A DNA stretch of 64,000 nucleotides from Roseovarius sp. (GTDB taxonomy: Bacteria; Pseudomonadota; Alphaproteobacteria; Rhodobacterales; Rhodobacteraceae), in NCBI GenBank assembly GCA_002720475.1, contig PBIL01000005.1, positions 553,925 through 617,924 on the forward strand. The letters are read 5' to 3'. Positions 24,030-33,128 of this stretch are shown piece by piece. How positions within the stretch are numbered: position 1 is the first letter of the stretch; every line of letters begins with the position of its first letter. Position numbers and translations under genes: made by a program. The notes below the pieces were generated by a model. The model was not told where the DNA came from and did no database searches. It saw only the letters and a program-made list of their open reading frames with translations.

Positions 24030-24637
24030 TCAGTCGTCGGCGATCATGTAGGCCCTTCCGCGCCCCTCGACCTTCTCCGAGGTGATGGTCAGGCCGAGCT
24101 TCTTTTTCAGCGCGCCGGACATGGCCCCGCGAATGGTGTGCGGCCTCCAGTCGAGGGCCGCAACGATCTCCTCGATGGTCGCGCCGCTCTCGGCGCGGAG
24201 CATCTCGATCAGCTTGGCCTGCTTGGTGCCCGTGCGCGGGGTGCGCGCCTTGGGCGCGGGGTGCGCGCCTTGGGCGCGGGGTCGGCGTCGGCGGGAGCGT
24301 CCTGCGAGGCCTCCGCGCTCGGCGCTTCGTCGGCGCCCGTGAGCGAGCTCTCGCCGCTCTCCGCCTCGATGCCGATAGCGGCGAGGCCCGCGTCGGTGAT
24401 GTGCAGGAGTATGGCGTTGCCGTCCTCGTCGTTGCGCCAGATGCGATTGAGCGCGGCGTCCGCCTTGGTCCGGCTGTCGGTCGCGGTCTCCGCGATCAGC
24501 CCGCGCTTCAGCAGCGCGCCAACCACCTTGTGGGCGGCGCCGCCGCGCAAGCTGCCGGGCAGCGGCAGGACGTTACGGTCCTCGCGCTGCGCGGCGGCGC
24601 TGAGGATGATCGCTTGCGTGTCGGAAAGCTTGGTCAT
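24030..24637 (-). pseudogene. DUF3489 gene split by a 20-bp tandem duplication
   Basis: The 5' part encodes MTKLSDTQAIILSAAAQRED and continues to a Pro/Arg-rich linker. The 3' part, in another frame, encodes GTKQAKLIEMLRAESGATIE and ends RGRAYMIADD. Both are typical of DUF3489, a winged-helix protein of alphaproteobacterial phages. The frame is lost at a perfect tandem copy of a 20-base unit at 24241-24280. Removing one copy restores a continuous protein of about 195 aa. As read, translation ends after about 142 residues at 24209. Confidence 0.85.
24241..24280. repeat. Exact 20-bp tandem duplication inside the DUF3489 gene
   Basis: The unit GTGCGCGCCTTGGGCGCGGG is present twice back to back (24241-24260 and 24261-24280). 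Twenty is not a multiple of three, so the duplication shifts the reading frame of the minus-strand gene. Confidence 0.95.
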
Positions 24638-24704
24638 GGGGTCGTCTCCGTATTCGGGCCCGCGACATGCGGCGCCTTCTACGACCCGTTTGCCCGACTT
24701 ACGC

Positions 24705-24719
24705 GGCCCCACTGGGGCC
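24705..24719. repeat. GC hairpin (GGCCCC-ACT-GGGGCC), possible mobile palindrome or terminator
   Basis: This perfect hairpin lies in the 137-base gap downstream of the minus-strand gene at 24775-25086. It lacks a T run. The flanks CTTACGC and CACGGT also surround a hairpin at 27927-27941, suggesting a repeated palindromic element. Confidence 0.45.
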
Positions 24720-24774
24720 ACGGTTCGGGCTCACCGCGCATGGCGCGCGGCGGGAGTTCCGGCGGTGCCGGAGA

Positions 24775-25086
24775 TCAGCGGGCGTATTCGCCTTCGCGGA
24801 ACAGGAAATGGGTGATTTCCCTGAGGTCGCTGGCGACGTGCTCGAGCGACCCGACGCTGCCCCAGTTGACGGCTTCTGGGTCGAACCCGAAGTGGTCGTC
24901 GCTGAGCGCCTGCAGGCGGGCGAGCATCTCGTCGATCTCGGCCTTCTTTCCGATGAAGGCGGCGAGTGCGTTCGCCCGGATCCTCGAACCGGTGGCGGAA
25001 CCGGGCTCACCCTGGTTGCGCCGGGCCTTCTCGGCGCGGTCCTCAAAGCGCGGGGTGGTAATCGGGTTCAGTCGGGCGGTTGTCAT
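24775..25086 (-). CDS. Conserved phage hypothetical protein
   Basis: This 103-aa acidic, helical protein begins MTTARLNPITTPRFEDRAEK and contains IDEMLARLQALSDDHFGFDP and LREITHFLFREGEYAR. Proteins of this kind sit just before the packaging genes in related prophages, but I know no function. It reads away from the terminase genes, and a divergent promoter region of 117 bases separates them. Confidence 0.65.
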   Translation of the reverse strand: MTTARLNPITTPRFEDRAEKARRNQGEPGSATGSRIRANALAAFIGKKAEIDEMLARLQALSDDHFGFDPEAVNWGSVGSLEHVASDLREITHFLFREGEYAR

Positions 25087-25203
25087 CCTGGTGTCTCCTT
25101 TCGGTGCGTCGTTTCGTTGAATTGAGCTTCGCTCCGCCGGGCCCGCTCATCCAGTTTGATCGCAGCAATTTCATGGCTTTTATCGAATCGCCGGGATCAC
25201 TTC

Positions 25204-25785
25204 ATGTCATCGCCCGCCCAGCCGATCTCGGTGATCGCCAAGCTCCTGGATCTCTCGGAACGACGGGTGCAGCAGCTGAGCCGCGAGGGCGTGATCCCGA
25301 AGGCCACGCGCGGGCAGTACGACTTGATCGGCTCGGTGCGGGGATACGTGCGCTACCTCCGCGATCAGGCCGCGAAGGCGCAGGCCGGCGCGCCCGATTA
25401 CGCCTCGGAACGCGCGCGGTTCATCCGGGCCCGGGCCGATCTCGCGGAGATGGAGGCGGAGGCGAAGCGCGGCGCGGTGATCGCGGCCGAGGACGTCGAG
25501 GCCGCCTGGATCGCGGTGCTCGCAGCCCTGCGCACGCGGCTCCTGGCGTTGCCCGACCGGCTCGCGCCGGCCGTGCATGCGGAGGCGAGCCCGGCCGGGG
25601 TGCGCGACGTGATCAGGGGTGCCATCCGCGAGTCGCTGGAAGAACTGGCGGAGAGCGATGTGCGCCCCGGACGAGACGACAACGCGGACATCGGTGCTGA
25701 CCCTGCCGGGGACGGCGGTCCTGCGCCGGACGGTGTGCGCGGCACTGAAGGTGCTGACCCCGCCACCGGAGATGACGATCAGTGA
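25204..25785 (+). CDS. Terminase small subunit (lambda Nu1-like)
   Basis: This 193-aa protein has an N-terminal helix-turn-helix (VIAKLLDLSERRVQQLSREG, residues about 8-27) that would bind the packaging site. A charged helical region follows. The position before the large terminase matches lambda Nu1-A. The start at 25204 is chosen because the HTH then begins normally; an upstream in-frame ATG at 25156 only adds non-conserved residues. The 3' end overlaps the large terminase gene. Confidence 0.85.
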   Translation: MSSPAQPISVIAKLLDLSERRVQQLSREGVIPKATRGQYDLIGSVRGYVRYLRDQAAKAQAGAPDYASERARFIRARADLAEMEAEAKRGAVIAAEDVEAAWIAVLAALRTRLLALPDRLAPAVHAEASPAGVRDVIRGAIRESLEELAESDVRPGRDDNADIGADPAGDGGPAPDGVRGTEGADPATGDDDQ

Positions 25786-27640
25786 CTGGGCGGACGCGAA
25801 CCGCAGGCTGAGTTCCGAGGCAAGCGCGGAGCCGGGGCGCTGGCGCACCTCGCGTGCGCAGTACCAGCGCGGGATCATGGAGGCGATCTCGGATGCCCGA
25901 ACACAGACCGTGGTGATCATGTCGTCCGCCCAGGTCGGGAAAACGGAGATCCTGAACAACGCGGTGGGCTACCACATCGACCAGGATCCGGCACCGATCA
26001 TGGTGGTGATGCCGACCGAGCGGGATGCCGAGACCTGGTCGAAGGACCGCTTCTCGCCGATGGCGCGGGACACGCCCTGCCTCGCGGGAAAGATCGCGGA
26101 CCCGAAGTCGCGGGACGGCACCAACAAGATCCTGCACAAGCGGTTTCCGGGCGGGCACCTGACGATTGTCGGCGCGAATGCCCCCTCGGGGCTTGCGAGC
26201 CGGCCGATCCGGATCCTGCTGTGCGACGAGGTAGACCGCTACCCCTTCAGCGCGGGCGCCGAGGGCGATCCGGTGAACCTCGCGAAGAAGCGGACGGTCA
26301 CCTTCTGGAACCGCAAGATCGTGCTGGTCTCGACGCCCACGATCCGGGGAGCGAGCCGGATCGAGACGGCCTATGAGGAAAGCGACCAGCGGCAGTTCCG
26401 AGTGCCGTGCCCGGACTGCGGCACCGAGCAGGTGCTGACCTGGGGCCAGGTGAGGTGGGACAAGGCGCCGGATGGCAGCCACCAGCCCGAGACAGCGCGG
26501 TACCATTGTTCCGATTGCGACGCGGCATGGACCGACGAGGTCCGGTGGGCAGCTGTAAGAAAAGGCCGCTGGATCGCCGACAAGCCGTTCGCCGGCATCG
26601 CCGGGTTCCACCTGAACGAGATCTACTCGCCCTGGGTCCGGCTCGAGGCGATGGTGAAGAGCTTCCTCTCGGCGAAGGCCGGCGGTGACGAGGCGATGAA
26701 GACCTTCGTGAACACCTCGCTCGGCGAGACCTGGATGGAAACCGGCGAGGCGCCCGACTGGCAGCGGCTGGCAGAGCGCCGTGAGGCGTGGTCCCCAGGC
26801 ACCGTCCCTGCGGGTGGCCTGTTCCTCACCGCGGGTGCCGACGTGCAGAAGGACCGGATCGAGGTCGATGTCTGGGCCTGGGGCCGTGGGCTGGAAAGCT
26901 GGCTCGTCGATCATGTCGTGATCGAGGGCGGCCCGGCGCGACCCGAGAGCTGGGAGACGCTGACCGGTCTTCTCGGGCGCAGCTGGCGGCATTCCGGCGG
27001 CGCGGAACTGGGCCTGGCAAAGCTCGCCATCGACACGGGGTATGAGACCAGCGCGGTCTATGCATGGTCACGCCAAGTGGGCTTCGCGCAGGTGGCGCCG
27101 GTGAAGGGCCTTGACGGCTTCAACCGGGCGAGCCCGGTGTCGGGGCCGACCTATGTCGATGCCACCGTCGCGGGCAAGCGGCTCCGGCGCGGGGCCCGGC
27201 TCTGGACCGTCGCCACCTCGACCTTCAAGGCCGAGACCTACCGCTTCCTGCGGCAGGACCGGCCGACAAGAGAGGAACAGGCGGCGGGCGCGTTGTGCCC
27301 GCCCGGCACGATCCACCTGCCGGACTGGGCAGACGGCGAATGGCTCAAGCAGCTGACCGCCGAGCAGCTGGTGACGGTGCGGACGAAACGCGGCTTCGCG
27401 CGGCTCGAATGGCAGAAGATCCGCGAGCGCAACGAGGCGCTGGACTGCCGGGTCTATGCCCGCGCCGCGGCCTGGATCGCCGGCGCGGATCGCTGGCCCG
27501 AAGCACGCTGGGCCGACCTGGAAGCGCAACTCGGCGTGGCGAAGCAGGACGGGCCAGAGGCCGGTCGGGCAACGGCGCCGGCCGTGCCGGCACGACCGAT
27601 GCCGCGCCGGCGCATGGTGCGCTCGAGCTACATGAGGTGA
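25658..27640 (+). CDS. Terminase large subunit (lambda gpA-like)
   Basis: This 660-aa packaging motor has the ATPase site SSAQVGKT (about 88-95), a DEVDRYP Walker B region near 190, and a zinc-binding pair (CPDC near 250, CSDC near 283). A C-terminal nuclease half follows (ADVQKDRIEVDVWAWG). The features match the gpA family, so DNA is probably packaged from concatemers with cohesive ends. GGAGAG precedes the start at 25658. It overlaps the small subunit gene by 128 bases. Confidence 0.95.
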   Translation: MCAPDETTTRTSVLTLPGTAVLRRTVCAALKVLTPPPEMTISDWADANRRLSSEASAEPGRWRTSRAQYQRGIMEAISDARTQTVVIMSSAQVGKTEILNNAVGYHIDQDPAPIMVVMPTERDAETWSKDRFSPMARDTPCLAGKIADPKSRDGTNKILHKRFPGGHLTIVGANAPSGLASRPIRILLCDEVDRYPFSAGAEGDPVNLAKKRTVTFWNRKIVLVSTPTIRGASRIETAYEESDQRQFRVPCPDCGTEQVLTWGQVRWDKAPDGSHQPETARYHCSDCDAAWTDEVRWAAVRKGRWIADKPFAGIAGFHLNEIYSPWVRLEAMVKSFLSAKAGGDEAMKTFVNTSLGETWMETGEAPDWQRLAERREAWSPGTVPAGGLFLTAGADVQKDRIEVDVWAWGRGLESWLVDHVVIEGGPARPESWETLTGLLGRSWRHSGGAELGLAKLAIDTGYETSAVYAWSRQVGFAQVAPVKGLDGFNRASPVSGPTYVDATVAGKRLRRGARLWTVATSTFKAETYRFLRQDRPTREEQAAGALCPPGTIHLPDWADGEWLKQLTAEQLVTVRTKRGFARLEWQKIRERNEALDCRVYARAAAWIAGADRWPEARWADLEAQLGVAKQDGPEAGRATAPAVPARPMPRRRMVRSSYMR

Positions 27641-27643
27641 TCC

Positions 27644-27859
27644 ATGGCCACGGCCGCAGAGCTTCGCGCCCGCCGCGACGCGCTGAGCGCGCAACGGTCC
27701 TCGGGTGTCGCCCGGGTCAGCTATGACGGCAAGACCGTGGAGTATCGCAGCGTGGCCGAGATCGACCGCGCCATCGAGGCGCTGGATCGCGAGATCGCGG
27801 CGGCGGAAGGCCGGCGGATCGTCCGGCAGCTGCGCGTGACGACCACCAAGGGGCTGTGA
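27644..27859 (+). CDS. Head-tail joining protein (gpW-like)
   Basis: This 71-aa protein is helical with YDGKTVEYRSVAEIDRAIEA and lies between the large terminase and the portal, exactly the place of lambda gpW. Size and position support a head-completion role that seals the portal; the sequence match itself is weak. Confidence 0.7.
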   Translation: MATAAELRARRDALSAQRSSGVARVSYDGKTVEYRSVAEIDRAIEALDREIAAAEGRRIVRQLRVTTTKGL

Positions 27860-27862
27860 ACC

Positions 27863-29425
27863 ATGGGGCTGTTCGACCGGTTTCGCCGCCAGTCCGCTGG
27901 CGGCCCCGCATCCTCCGGGCTTACGCGGCTCCCCCGGAGCCACGGTCCCTCCGGACTGCGCGCCCGTCTCGAAGGCGCCATGGCGAAGCGGCGGCTGCGG
28001 GGCTGGAACCCGCCGCTCGAGAACATCAATGCGCTGGTCGCCTCGGGCGGCCCGCGTCTACTGGCGCGCTCCCGCGAGCTGGTGGTCACCAACGGCTATG
28101 CGGCCAATGCCTGCGAGGCCTGGGCCGCGAACCTCGTCGGCGACGGGATCAAGCCCTCGTCGCTGCTGGAGGACGGGGACCTCAGGGACAAGGTCCAGCG
28201 GCTGTGGCTCGCCTGGACCGACGAGGCCGATGCCGACGGGCTGACCGACTTCTACGGTCTGCAGGCGATGGTCGCGCGCGAGATGTTCGTGGCCGGCGAA
28301 TGCTTCGTGCGGCTGCGCCCGCGTCGGGCCGAGGACGGTCTCACGGTGCCGCTGCAGCTGCAGCTTCTCCAGTCCGAGATGCTGCCCTTCGAGAAGACCG
28401 AGACGGCCGCCAATGGCAACCGCATCCGCTGCGGGATCGAGTTCGATCGCGTAGGCCGCCGCGTGGCCTACCACTTCCGCCGCCGCCATCCTGGCGACAG
28501 CACCGATCAAGGCGCGGTCATCCCGGAGACGGTGCGCGTGCCGGCGGCGGACGTGCTGCACGTCTACAGGCCCATCGATGCGGGCCAGATCCGGGGGCTC
28601 CCGCATATCGCGCCGGCCATGGTGCGGCTGTTCCTGCTCGACCAGTATGACGACGCCGAGCTCGACCGGAAGAAGACCGCGGCGATGTTCGCGGGCTTCA
28701 TCACCAGGACCGCGCCGGAAGAGCCGATGATGGGCGAGGCCGAGGCCGATCCCGACGGCGCGGCCATCGCCAGCCTCGAGCCCGGCACGATGCAGGTGCT
28801 GCTGCCCGGCGAGGACGTGAAGTTCTCGTCCCCGGCGGATGTCGGCGGCGGCTACGAGGCATTCCAGTACCGCACGCTTCTGGCGGTCTCGGCCTCGCTG
28901 GGGCTGCCCTATCACCTGGTGACGGGGGATGTGCGCCAGGCGAACTACTCGTCCCTGCGCGCCGAGCTGGTCGAGTTCCGCCGCCGCATCGGCCAGCTGC
29001 AGCACGGGGTGCTTGCCCATCAGCTCTGCCGGCCCGTCTGGGGGCGCTGGCTGGAGATGGCGGTGATCTCGGGCGCGCTCGATGCCGATCCCGCGGCGGC
29101 GCGCCCCGTTCAGTGGATCCCGCCGCGCTGGGACTGGGTCGATCCGCTGAAGGACATCCAGGCGCAGGTGCTGGCGATGGAGGCCGGCATCACCTCGCGG
29201 CGCAAGGTGGTCGAGGCCACCGGCTACGACATCGAGGAAGTGGACCGCGAGAACGCCGCCGACGCCGCCCGCGCGATGGGGCTCGGCCTGCGCTACCGCA
29301 CGACCCCCGGCGAGACGCAGGGCGCACGCGCGACGCCGGCAACGCGGGCCAAGCCCGGCAATGGCGCCGGCGACGACACGGGCGACGGCGCGGCGGCGAC
29401 CGATCCGGCCACCGAACAGGAGTGA
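27863..29425 (+). CDS. Portal protein (lambda gpB-like)
   Basis: This 520-aa portal contains a conserved core: NGYAANACEAWAANLVGDGI, FVAGECFVRLRPR, PADVLHVYRPIDAGQIRG, and LPYHLVTGDVRQANYSSLRA. The latter is diagnostic of lambda-type portals. The C-terminal tail is low in complexity. The portal forms the ring at the capsid vertex through which DNA passes. A short GC hairpin (27927-27941) lies in its 5' part and encodes an Arg/Pro-rich insertion. Confidence 0.94.
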   Translation: MGLFDRFRRQSAGGPASSGLTRLPRSHGPSGLRARLEGAMAKRRLRGWNPPLENINALVASGGPRLLARSRELVVTNGYAANACEAWAANLVGDGIKPSSLLEDGDLRDKVQRLWLAWTDEADADGLTDFYGLQAMVAREMFVAGECFVRLRPRRAEDGLTVPLQLQLLQSEMLPFEKTETAANGNRIRCGIEFDRVGRRVAYHFRRRHPGDSTDQGAVIPETVRVPAADVLHVYRPIDAGQIRGLPHIAPAMVRLFLLDQYDDAELDRKKTAAMFAGFITRTAPEEPMMGEAEADPDGAAIASLEPGTMQVLLPGEDVKFSSPADVGGGYEAFQYRTLLAVSASLGLPYHLVTGDVRQANYSSLRAELVEFRRRIGQLQHGVLAHQLCRPVWGRWLEMAVISGALDADPAAARPVQWIPPRWDWVDPLKDIQAQVLAMEAGITSRRKVVEATGYDIEEVDRENAADAARAMGLGLRYRTTPGETQGARATPATRAKPGNGAGDDTGDGAAATDPATEQE

Positions 29426-29429
29426 CGAC

Positions 29430-30446
29430 ATGGCAAGCTGGTATGCGATCCGCGCCCGGGGGACGGGGGCGGAAGTGCTGATCTATGACGAGATCGGTGC
29501 CTACGGCATCTCCGCCAAGGGGTTCCTTGCGGAACTGGGCGCGCTACCCGAGGCCACGCCGGTCGATCTGCGGCTCAACAGCCCCGGCGGCTCGGTCTTC
29601 GATGCGGTCGCGATCCACAACGCGCTGAAACGGCACGAGGGTACGGTCACGGTCTGGATCGACGGCATCGCCGCCTCCGCCGCCTCCTACATCGCCATGG
29701 CCGGCGACGAGATCGTCATGCCCGAGAACGCCTTCCTGATGATCCACGACCCGGCCGGTCTCGTGATGGGCACGGCCGAGGACATGCGCGCCATGGCCGA
29801 GGCGCTCGACAAGGTGAAGGGCAGCCTTGTTGCGGGCTATGCCGCGAAATCCGGCCGGACACCGGAGGAGATCTCCGCGCTCATGGCCGCCGAGACCTGG
29901 TTCGACGCGGGCGATGCGGTGGCGCGGGGCTTCGCCGACCGGCTGGTCGAGCCCGTCCGCATCGCCGCACGCTTCGACATCGGACGCTTCCGCAATGCGC
30001 CGCCTGTCCTGGTCGAAGCGGTCGGGGTCGAGCCGGAGCCCGACAACGGACCCGACGAAGGGAGCACCGAAGCCGCCGACGAAGCTGCCGAAGCCGGCCA
30101 CTTCGAGGACACTGAAGACGATCGGGCTACCGCTTCCGATATCCCGGAGCCGCCGGCAGAGGCGCCGCCGCCAAGCGAAACGCCACCCGATCTTGCCGCG
30201 ATCCGGGCCGAGGCCATGGCGCATGCCCGCGCGGTGGTCGATCTCTGCCGCCTGGCCGGCCAGCCGCAGATGGCGGGCCGCTTCCTCGAACAGGACGTGA
30301 GCCTCGACGAGGTCCGCGCGGCGCTCCTCGCCGCCAAGGCCGAGGCGGAACCCGAGATCGCGCCCCATCATCCACAGCCCGGCCCGGGTCCTTCGGCGCG
30401 CCCCTGGGCCGACATCATCAACCGCACCTTCAAGCGCAAGGATTGA
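29430..30446 (+). CDS. ClpP-like head maturation protease
   Basis: This 338-aa protein begins with a ClpP/S49-type domain. LRLNSPGGSVFDAVAIHNAL is followed by nucleophile Ser83 in GIAASAAS and by His106 in MIHDPAG. An acidic linker (about 195-260) and a C-terminal part that may act as scaffold follow, as in lambda gpC/Nu3. The start at 29430 follows AGGAG; the upstream open frame is shadow. It processes the prohead before capsid maturation. Confidence 0.92.
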   Translation: MASWYAIRARGTGAEVLIYDEIGAYGISAKGFLAELGALPEATPVDLRLNSPGGSVFDAVAIHNALKRHEGTVTVWIDGIAASAASYIAMAGDEIVMPENAFLMIHDPAGLVMGTAEDMRAMAEALDKVKGSLVAGYAAKSGRTPEEISALMAAETWFDAGDAVARGFADRLVEPVRIAARFDIGRFRNAPPVLVEAVGVEPEPDNGPDEGSTEAADEAAEAGHFEDTEDDRATASDIPEPPAEAPPPSETPPDLAAIRAEAMAHARAVVDLCRLAGQPQMAGRFLEQDVSLDEVRAALLAAKAEAEPEIAPHHPQPGPGPSARPWADIINRTFKRKD

Positions 30447-30449
30447 CAC

Positions 30450-30827
30450 ATGACCGTTCTGTCCGAGACCACCCACCCGGGCGGCTTCCTCGTCTGGGAG
30501 GCCTTCCGGGACTACACCCGCGAGGTCGTCACCATCGCCACCGGCACCGCCAGCCCGGTGCTTGCGCCCGGCACCGTGCTGGGCCGGATCACCGCGACGG
30601 GCAAATACGCCGCCCACGATCCGGCGGCGACCGACGGCACCGAGACCGCCGTTGCCGTGCTCTGGGGCAAGGCCGATGCCACCGCCGCCGACGTGCCGGC
30701 GGTCGCGCTCCTGCGCGGGCCCGCCATCGTCAACGGCAAGGATCTGGTCCTGGCCGGCACGCTCACCCAGCCCGAGATCGACGCCGCCCACGCCGCGCTG
30801 GCCGCGGCCGGCATTCTCGTCCGATAA
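30450..30827 (+). CDS. Head decoration protein (lambda gpD-like)
   Basis: This 125-aa protein has the gpD-type pattern: an N-terminal ETTHPGGFLVWEA arm, GTVLGRITATGKY, and AVAVLWGKADA. It lies directly between protease and capsid genes as in lambda. Trimeric gpD stabilises the expanded capsid. Confidence 0.9.
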   Translation: MTVLSETTHPGGFLVWEAFRDYTREVVTIATGTASPVLAPGTVLGRITATGKYAAHDPAATDGTETAVAVLWGKADATAADVPAVALLRGPAIVNGKDLVLAGTLTQPEIDAAHAALAAAGILVR

Positions 30828-30842
30828 GCAAGGAACACCATC

Positions 30843-31856
30843 ATGCCCACCATGGACATCTTCGACACCGATGCCTTCTCGGTGATCGAGCTCACCCGCG
30901 CGCTGGAAAACATCCCCTACAAGCCTGCAACGCTCACCGGGTCGGGGCTGTTTGCCGAGCGCGGCGTGCGCTCCCGCACCGTCGTGATCGAGAGCCGCGA
31001 CGGCACGCTGTCGCTGATCCCGTTCTCCGAGCGCGGCTCGGCCTACGAGCAACAGATCCCCGAACGGCGGGACGTGCGGGCCTTCGTGTGCCGCCAGTTC
31101 AAGAAGCAGGACGTGCTCTGGGCCTCCGAAATCCAGGGCATTCGCGCCTTTGGCACCGAGACCGAGACCCAGCAGGTGCAGGCCGAGGTGGCTCGTCGGC
31201 TGAAACGCCTGCGCAACGATGCCGAGGCCACCTTCGAGTTTCACCTGCTGAACGGCATCCAGGGCAAGGTGCTGGATCCGAAGGACGGCGCCGTGGTCAT
31301 CGACTACTTCGCCGAGTTCGCGATCACGCCGGCCACGGAGGTGAACTTCGACCTGGCCAACACCAGCCCCGCATCCGGCGCTCTGCGCAAGAAGTGCCAG
31401 GCGCTGATCGAGAGCGTCGAGGGCGATCTCGGCGGCCTCTCCACCGGTGCCGTGCAGTTGCGCGCCGAATGCGGCGCGGCCTTCTTCTCCGATCTCGTCG
31501 CCCACAAGGAGGTGCGCGAGACCTATCTGAACACGGCTGCCGCCGCCGATCTGCGGTCGCGGGTGGCCGACGAGGTCAGCTTCGGCGGCATCACCTTCCG
31601 CCGCTACCGGGGCAATGCCGCCTTCGGCGTGCCGCCCGACAAGGCCTTCTTCTATCCCGAGGGCGTCGAGGGCCTGTTTGAAATCTACTACGCCCCGGCC
31701 GATACCTTCGAGACCGTCAACACGCTTGGCCTGCCGCTTTATGCGCGCTCCATCCCCGACCGGGACCGCGACGAATGGGTTCGCCTCGAGATCGAGAGCA
31801 ACCCGCTGCCGATCTGCACCCGCCCGCAGGTGCTGCGACAGGCAAGGCGGGCCTGA
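30843..31856 (+). CDS. Major capsid protein (lambda gpE-like)
   Basis: This 337-aa protein belongs to the gpE capsid family, with FDTDAFSVIELTRALENIPY at the N-terminus and VRAFVCRQFKKQDVLWASEI and TNTAAAADLRSRVADEVSF-like segments later. Length and gene order fit. It forms the HK97-fold capsid shell. AAGGA precedes the ATG. The next gene starts on the last base of its stop. Confidence 0.93.
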   Translation: MPTMDIFDTDAFSVIELTRALENIPYKPATLTGSGLFAERGVRSRTVVIESRDGTLSLIPFSERGSAYEQQIPERRDVRAFVCRQFKKQDVLWASEIQGIRAFGTETETQQVQAEVARRLKRLRNDAEATFEFHLLNGIQGKVLDPKDGAVVIDYFAEFAITPATEVNFDLANTSPASGALRKKCQALIESVEGDLGGLSTGAVQLRAECGAAFFSDLVAHKEVRETYLNTAAAADLRSRVADEVSFGGITFRRYRGNAAFGVPPDKAFFYPEGVEGLFEIYYAPADTFETVNTLGLPLYARSIPDRDRDEWVRLEIESNPLPICTRPQVLRQARRA

Positions 31857-32167
31857 TGACTGCCTTCGCCGCCGCCCTCGACGCGCTCTTCGTGGACGCA
31901 CATCTGGCGCGCGATGTGGTCTACACCGCCGAGGGCGGCACGCCCTCGCTGGTCCGCGCGATCCTGCGCCGGGCCGACGACGTGACCGGCTTCGGCGACG
32001 CGCGCATCTGGTCGGAGACCACCCGGCTGGATCTGCGCCTCCCCGAGGTGGCGAACCCTCGGCCCGGCGACCGCATCGAGATCGACGGCGAGGCCTTCCT
32101 CATCCAGGGCGAGCCCGTCCGCGACCGCGAGCGGCTGATCTGGACCGTGGATCTGCGACCGGCCTGA
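31856..32167 (+). CDS. Head-tail attachment protein (FII-like)
   Basis: This 103-aa protein contains VNYT-like beta segments and the ending RIEIDGEAFLIQGEPVRDRE RLIWTVDLRPA (split here for length). This resembles lambda FII-type head-tail connectors. The start at 31856 overlaps the capsid stop. The position after the capsid gene supports the assignment. Confidence 0.75.
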   Translation: MTAFAAALDALFVDAHLARDVVYTAEGGTPSLVRAILRRADDVTGFGDARIWSETTRLDLRLPEVANPRPGDRIEIDGEAFLIQGEPVRDRERLIWTVDLRPA

Positions 32168-32172
32168 TCGAG

Positions 32173-32808
32173 ATGAAGCTGAAGCTCGACATCACCCCCG
32201 ATCTCGTCGCCGCCATGGCCGCAGAGGTGAAGGCGGGCGAAAAGGCCGTGATCGCCGCCATGCGCGAGGCCGGGACCGGTCTCAAGACTGCCTGGCGCGG
32301 GCAGATCGCGCAAGCGGGGCTCGGCCGGCGGCTCGCCAACTCGATCCGGAGCCAGACCTACCCGACGGCCGGCGAGAGCCTGAACGCCGCGGCACTGGTC
32401 TGGTCCAAGGCCCCGGTCATCGTGGGCGCGCATGACACCGGCCCCCTGATCCGCTCGAAAGACGGCTTCTGGCTCGCGATCCCGACCGAGGCCGCCGGCC
32501 GAGGCCTGCGCGGCGCCAGGCTCACCCCCGGTGAATGGGAGCGCCGCCGGGGCCTGCGTCTCCGCTTCGTCTATCGCCGCCGCGGGCCGAGCCTGCTCGT
32601 CGCCGACCGGGCCCGCATCAACAAACGCGGCTTGGCGGTTGCGTCACGCTCAAAGACCGGGCGCAACCAGGTCACCGCGCCGATCTTCCTGCTCGTGCCG
32701 CAGGTCAAGCTGCCGAAGCGGCTCGATCTCGACCGCGACGCCGAGCGGGCGCACGACAGCGTGCCGGGGCTGATCGTGGCCAACTGGGTGGAAGACAGGA
32801 GGTCCTGA
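32173..32808 (+). CDS. DUF6441 tail protein (gpZ-position)
   Basis: This 211-aa protein is of the DUF6441 type, with MKLKLDITPDLVAAMAAEVK, LKTAWRGQIAQAGLGRRLAN and WLAIPTEAAG. It occupies the place of the minor tail protein Z, between connector and tail terminator, so a role in head-tail joining is likely. The open frame extends far upstream through the capsid gene, but that part is shadow. A toxin-immunity pair on the other strand is inserted after it. Confidence 0.75.
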   Translation: MKLKLDITPDLVAAMAAEVKAGEKAVIAAMREAGTGLKTAWRGQIAQAGLGRRLANSIRSQTYPTAGESLNAAALVWSKAPVIVGAHDTGPLIRSKDGFWLAIPTEAAGRGLRGARLTPGEWERRRGLRLRFVYRRRGPSLLVADRARINKRGLAVASRSKTGRNQVTAPIFLLVPQVKLPKRLDLDRDAERAHDSVPGLIVANWVEDRRS

Positions 32809-32821
32809 TTTGCTGCCGCGG

Positions 32822-33127
32822 TTATCTCAAGGAAGACGCCCATGCCTGAAAATCCTTGAAAAGCCGCCGAATACCTTCGCTGGAAATGATCCAATCAGCC
32901 TTGGACTCCTTGAACCACAATTCCTCAAGGTCGGCATGCTCGTCGGACAACAGTCTGTCGAAAAATGCATTCAACTCACGCACCGCCCGGTCGCCATAAC
33001 TCCGGCGGAAGCTCTCGTAGATGTCATGGCGCGCTGTGGGGGAGTCAGACCCCCAATCCGGATAGACCAAGTCGATATCCTGGTGAAACTGCAACGTAAA
33101 ATCACGGAAAGCCTGCGGCGGTTTCAT
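32822..33127 (-). CDS. Probable immunity protein for the MuF-fused toxin
   Basis: This 101-aa acidic helical protein starts one base after the toxin stop. It contains FHQDIDLVYPDWGSDSPTAR and FFDRLLSDEHADLEELWF and resembles small contact-dependent-inhibition immunity proteins in size, charge and position. Its base composition is visibly more AT-rich than the surrounding phage genes, which suggests recent acquisition. A function as antitoxin is strongly suggested by the pairing but is not proven. Confidence 0.75.
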   Translation of the reverse strand: MKPPQAFRDFTLQFHQDIDLVYPDWGSDSPTARHDIYESFRRSYGDRAVRELNAFFDRLLSDEHADLEELWFKESKADWIISSEGIRRLFKDFQAWASSLR

Positions 33128-33128
33128 G

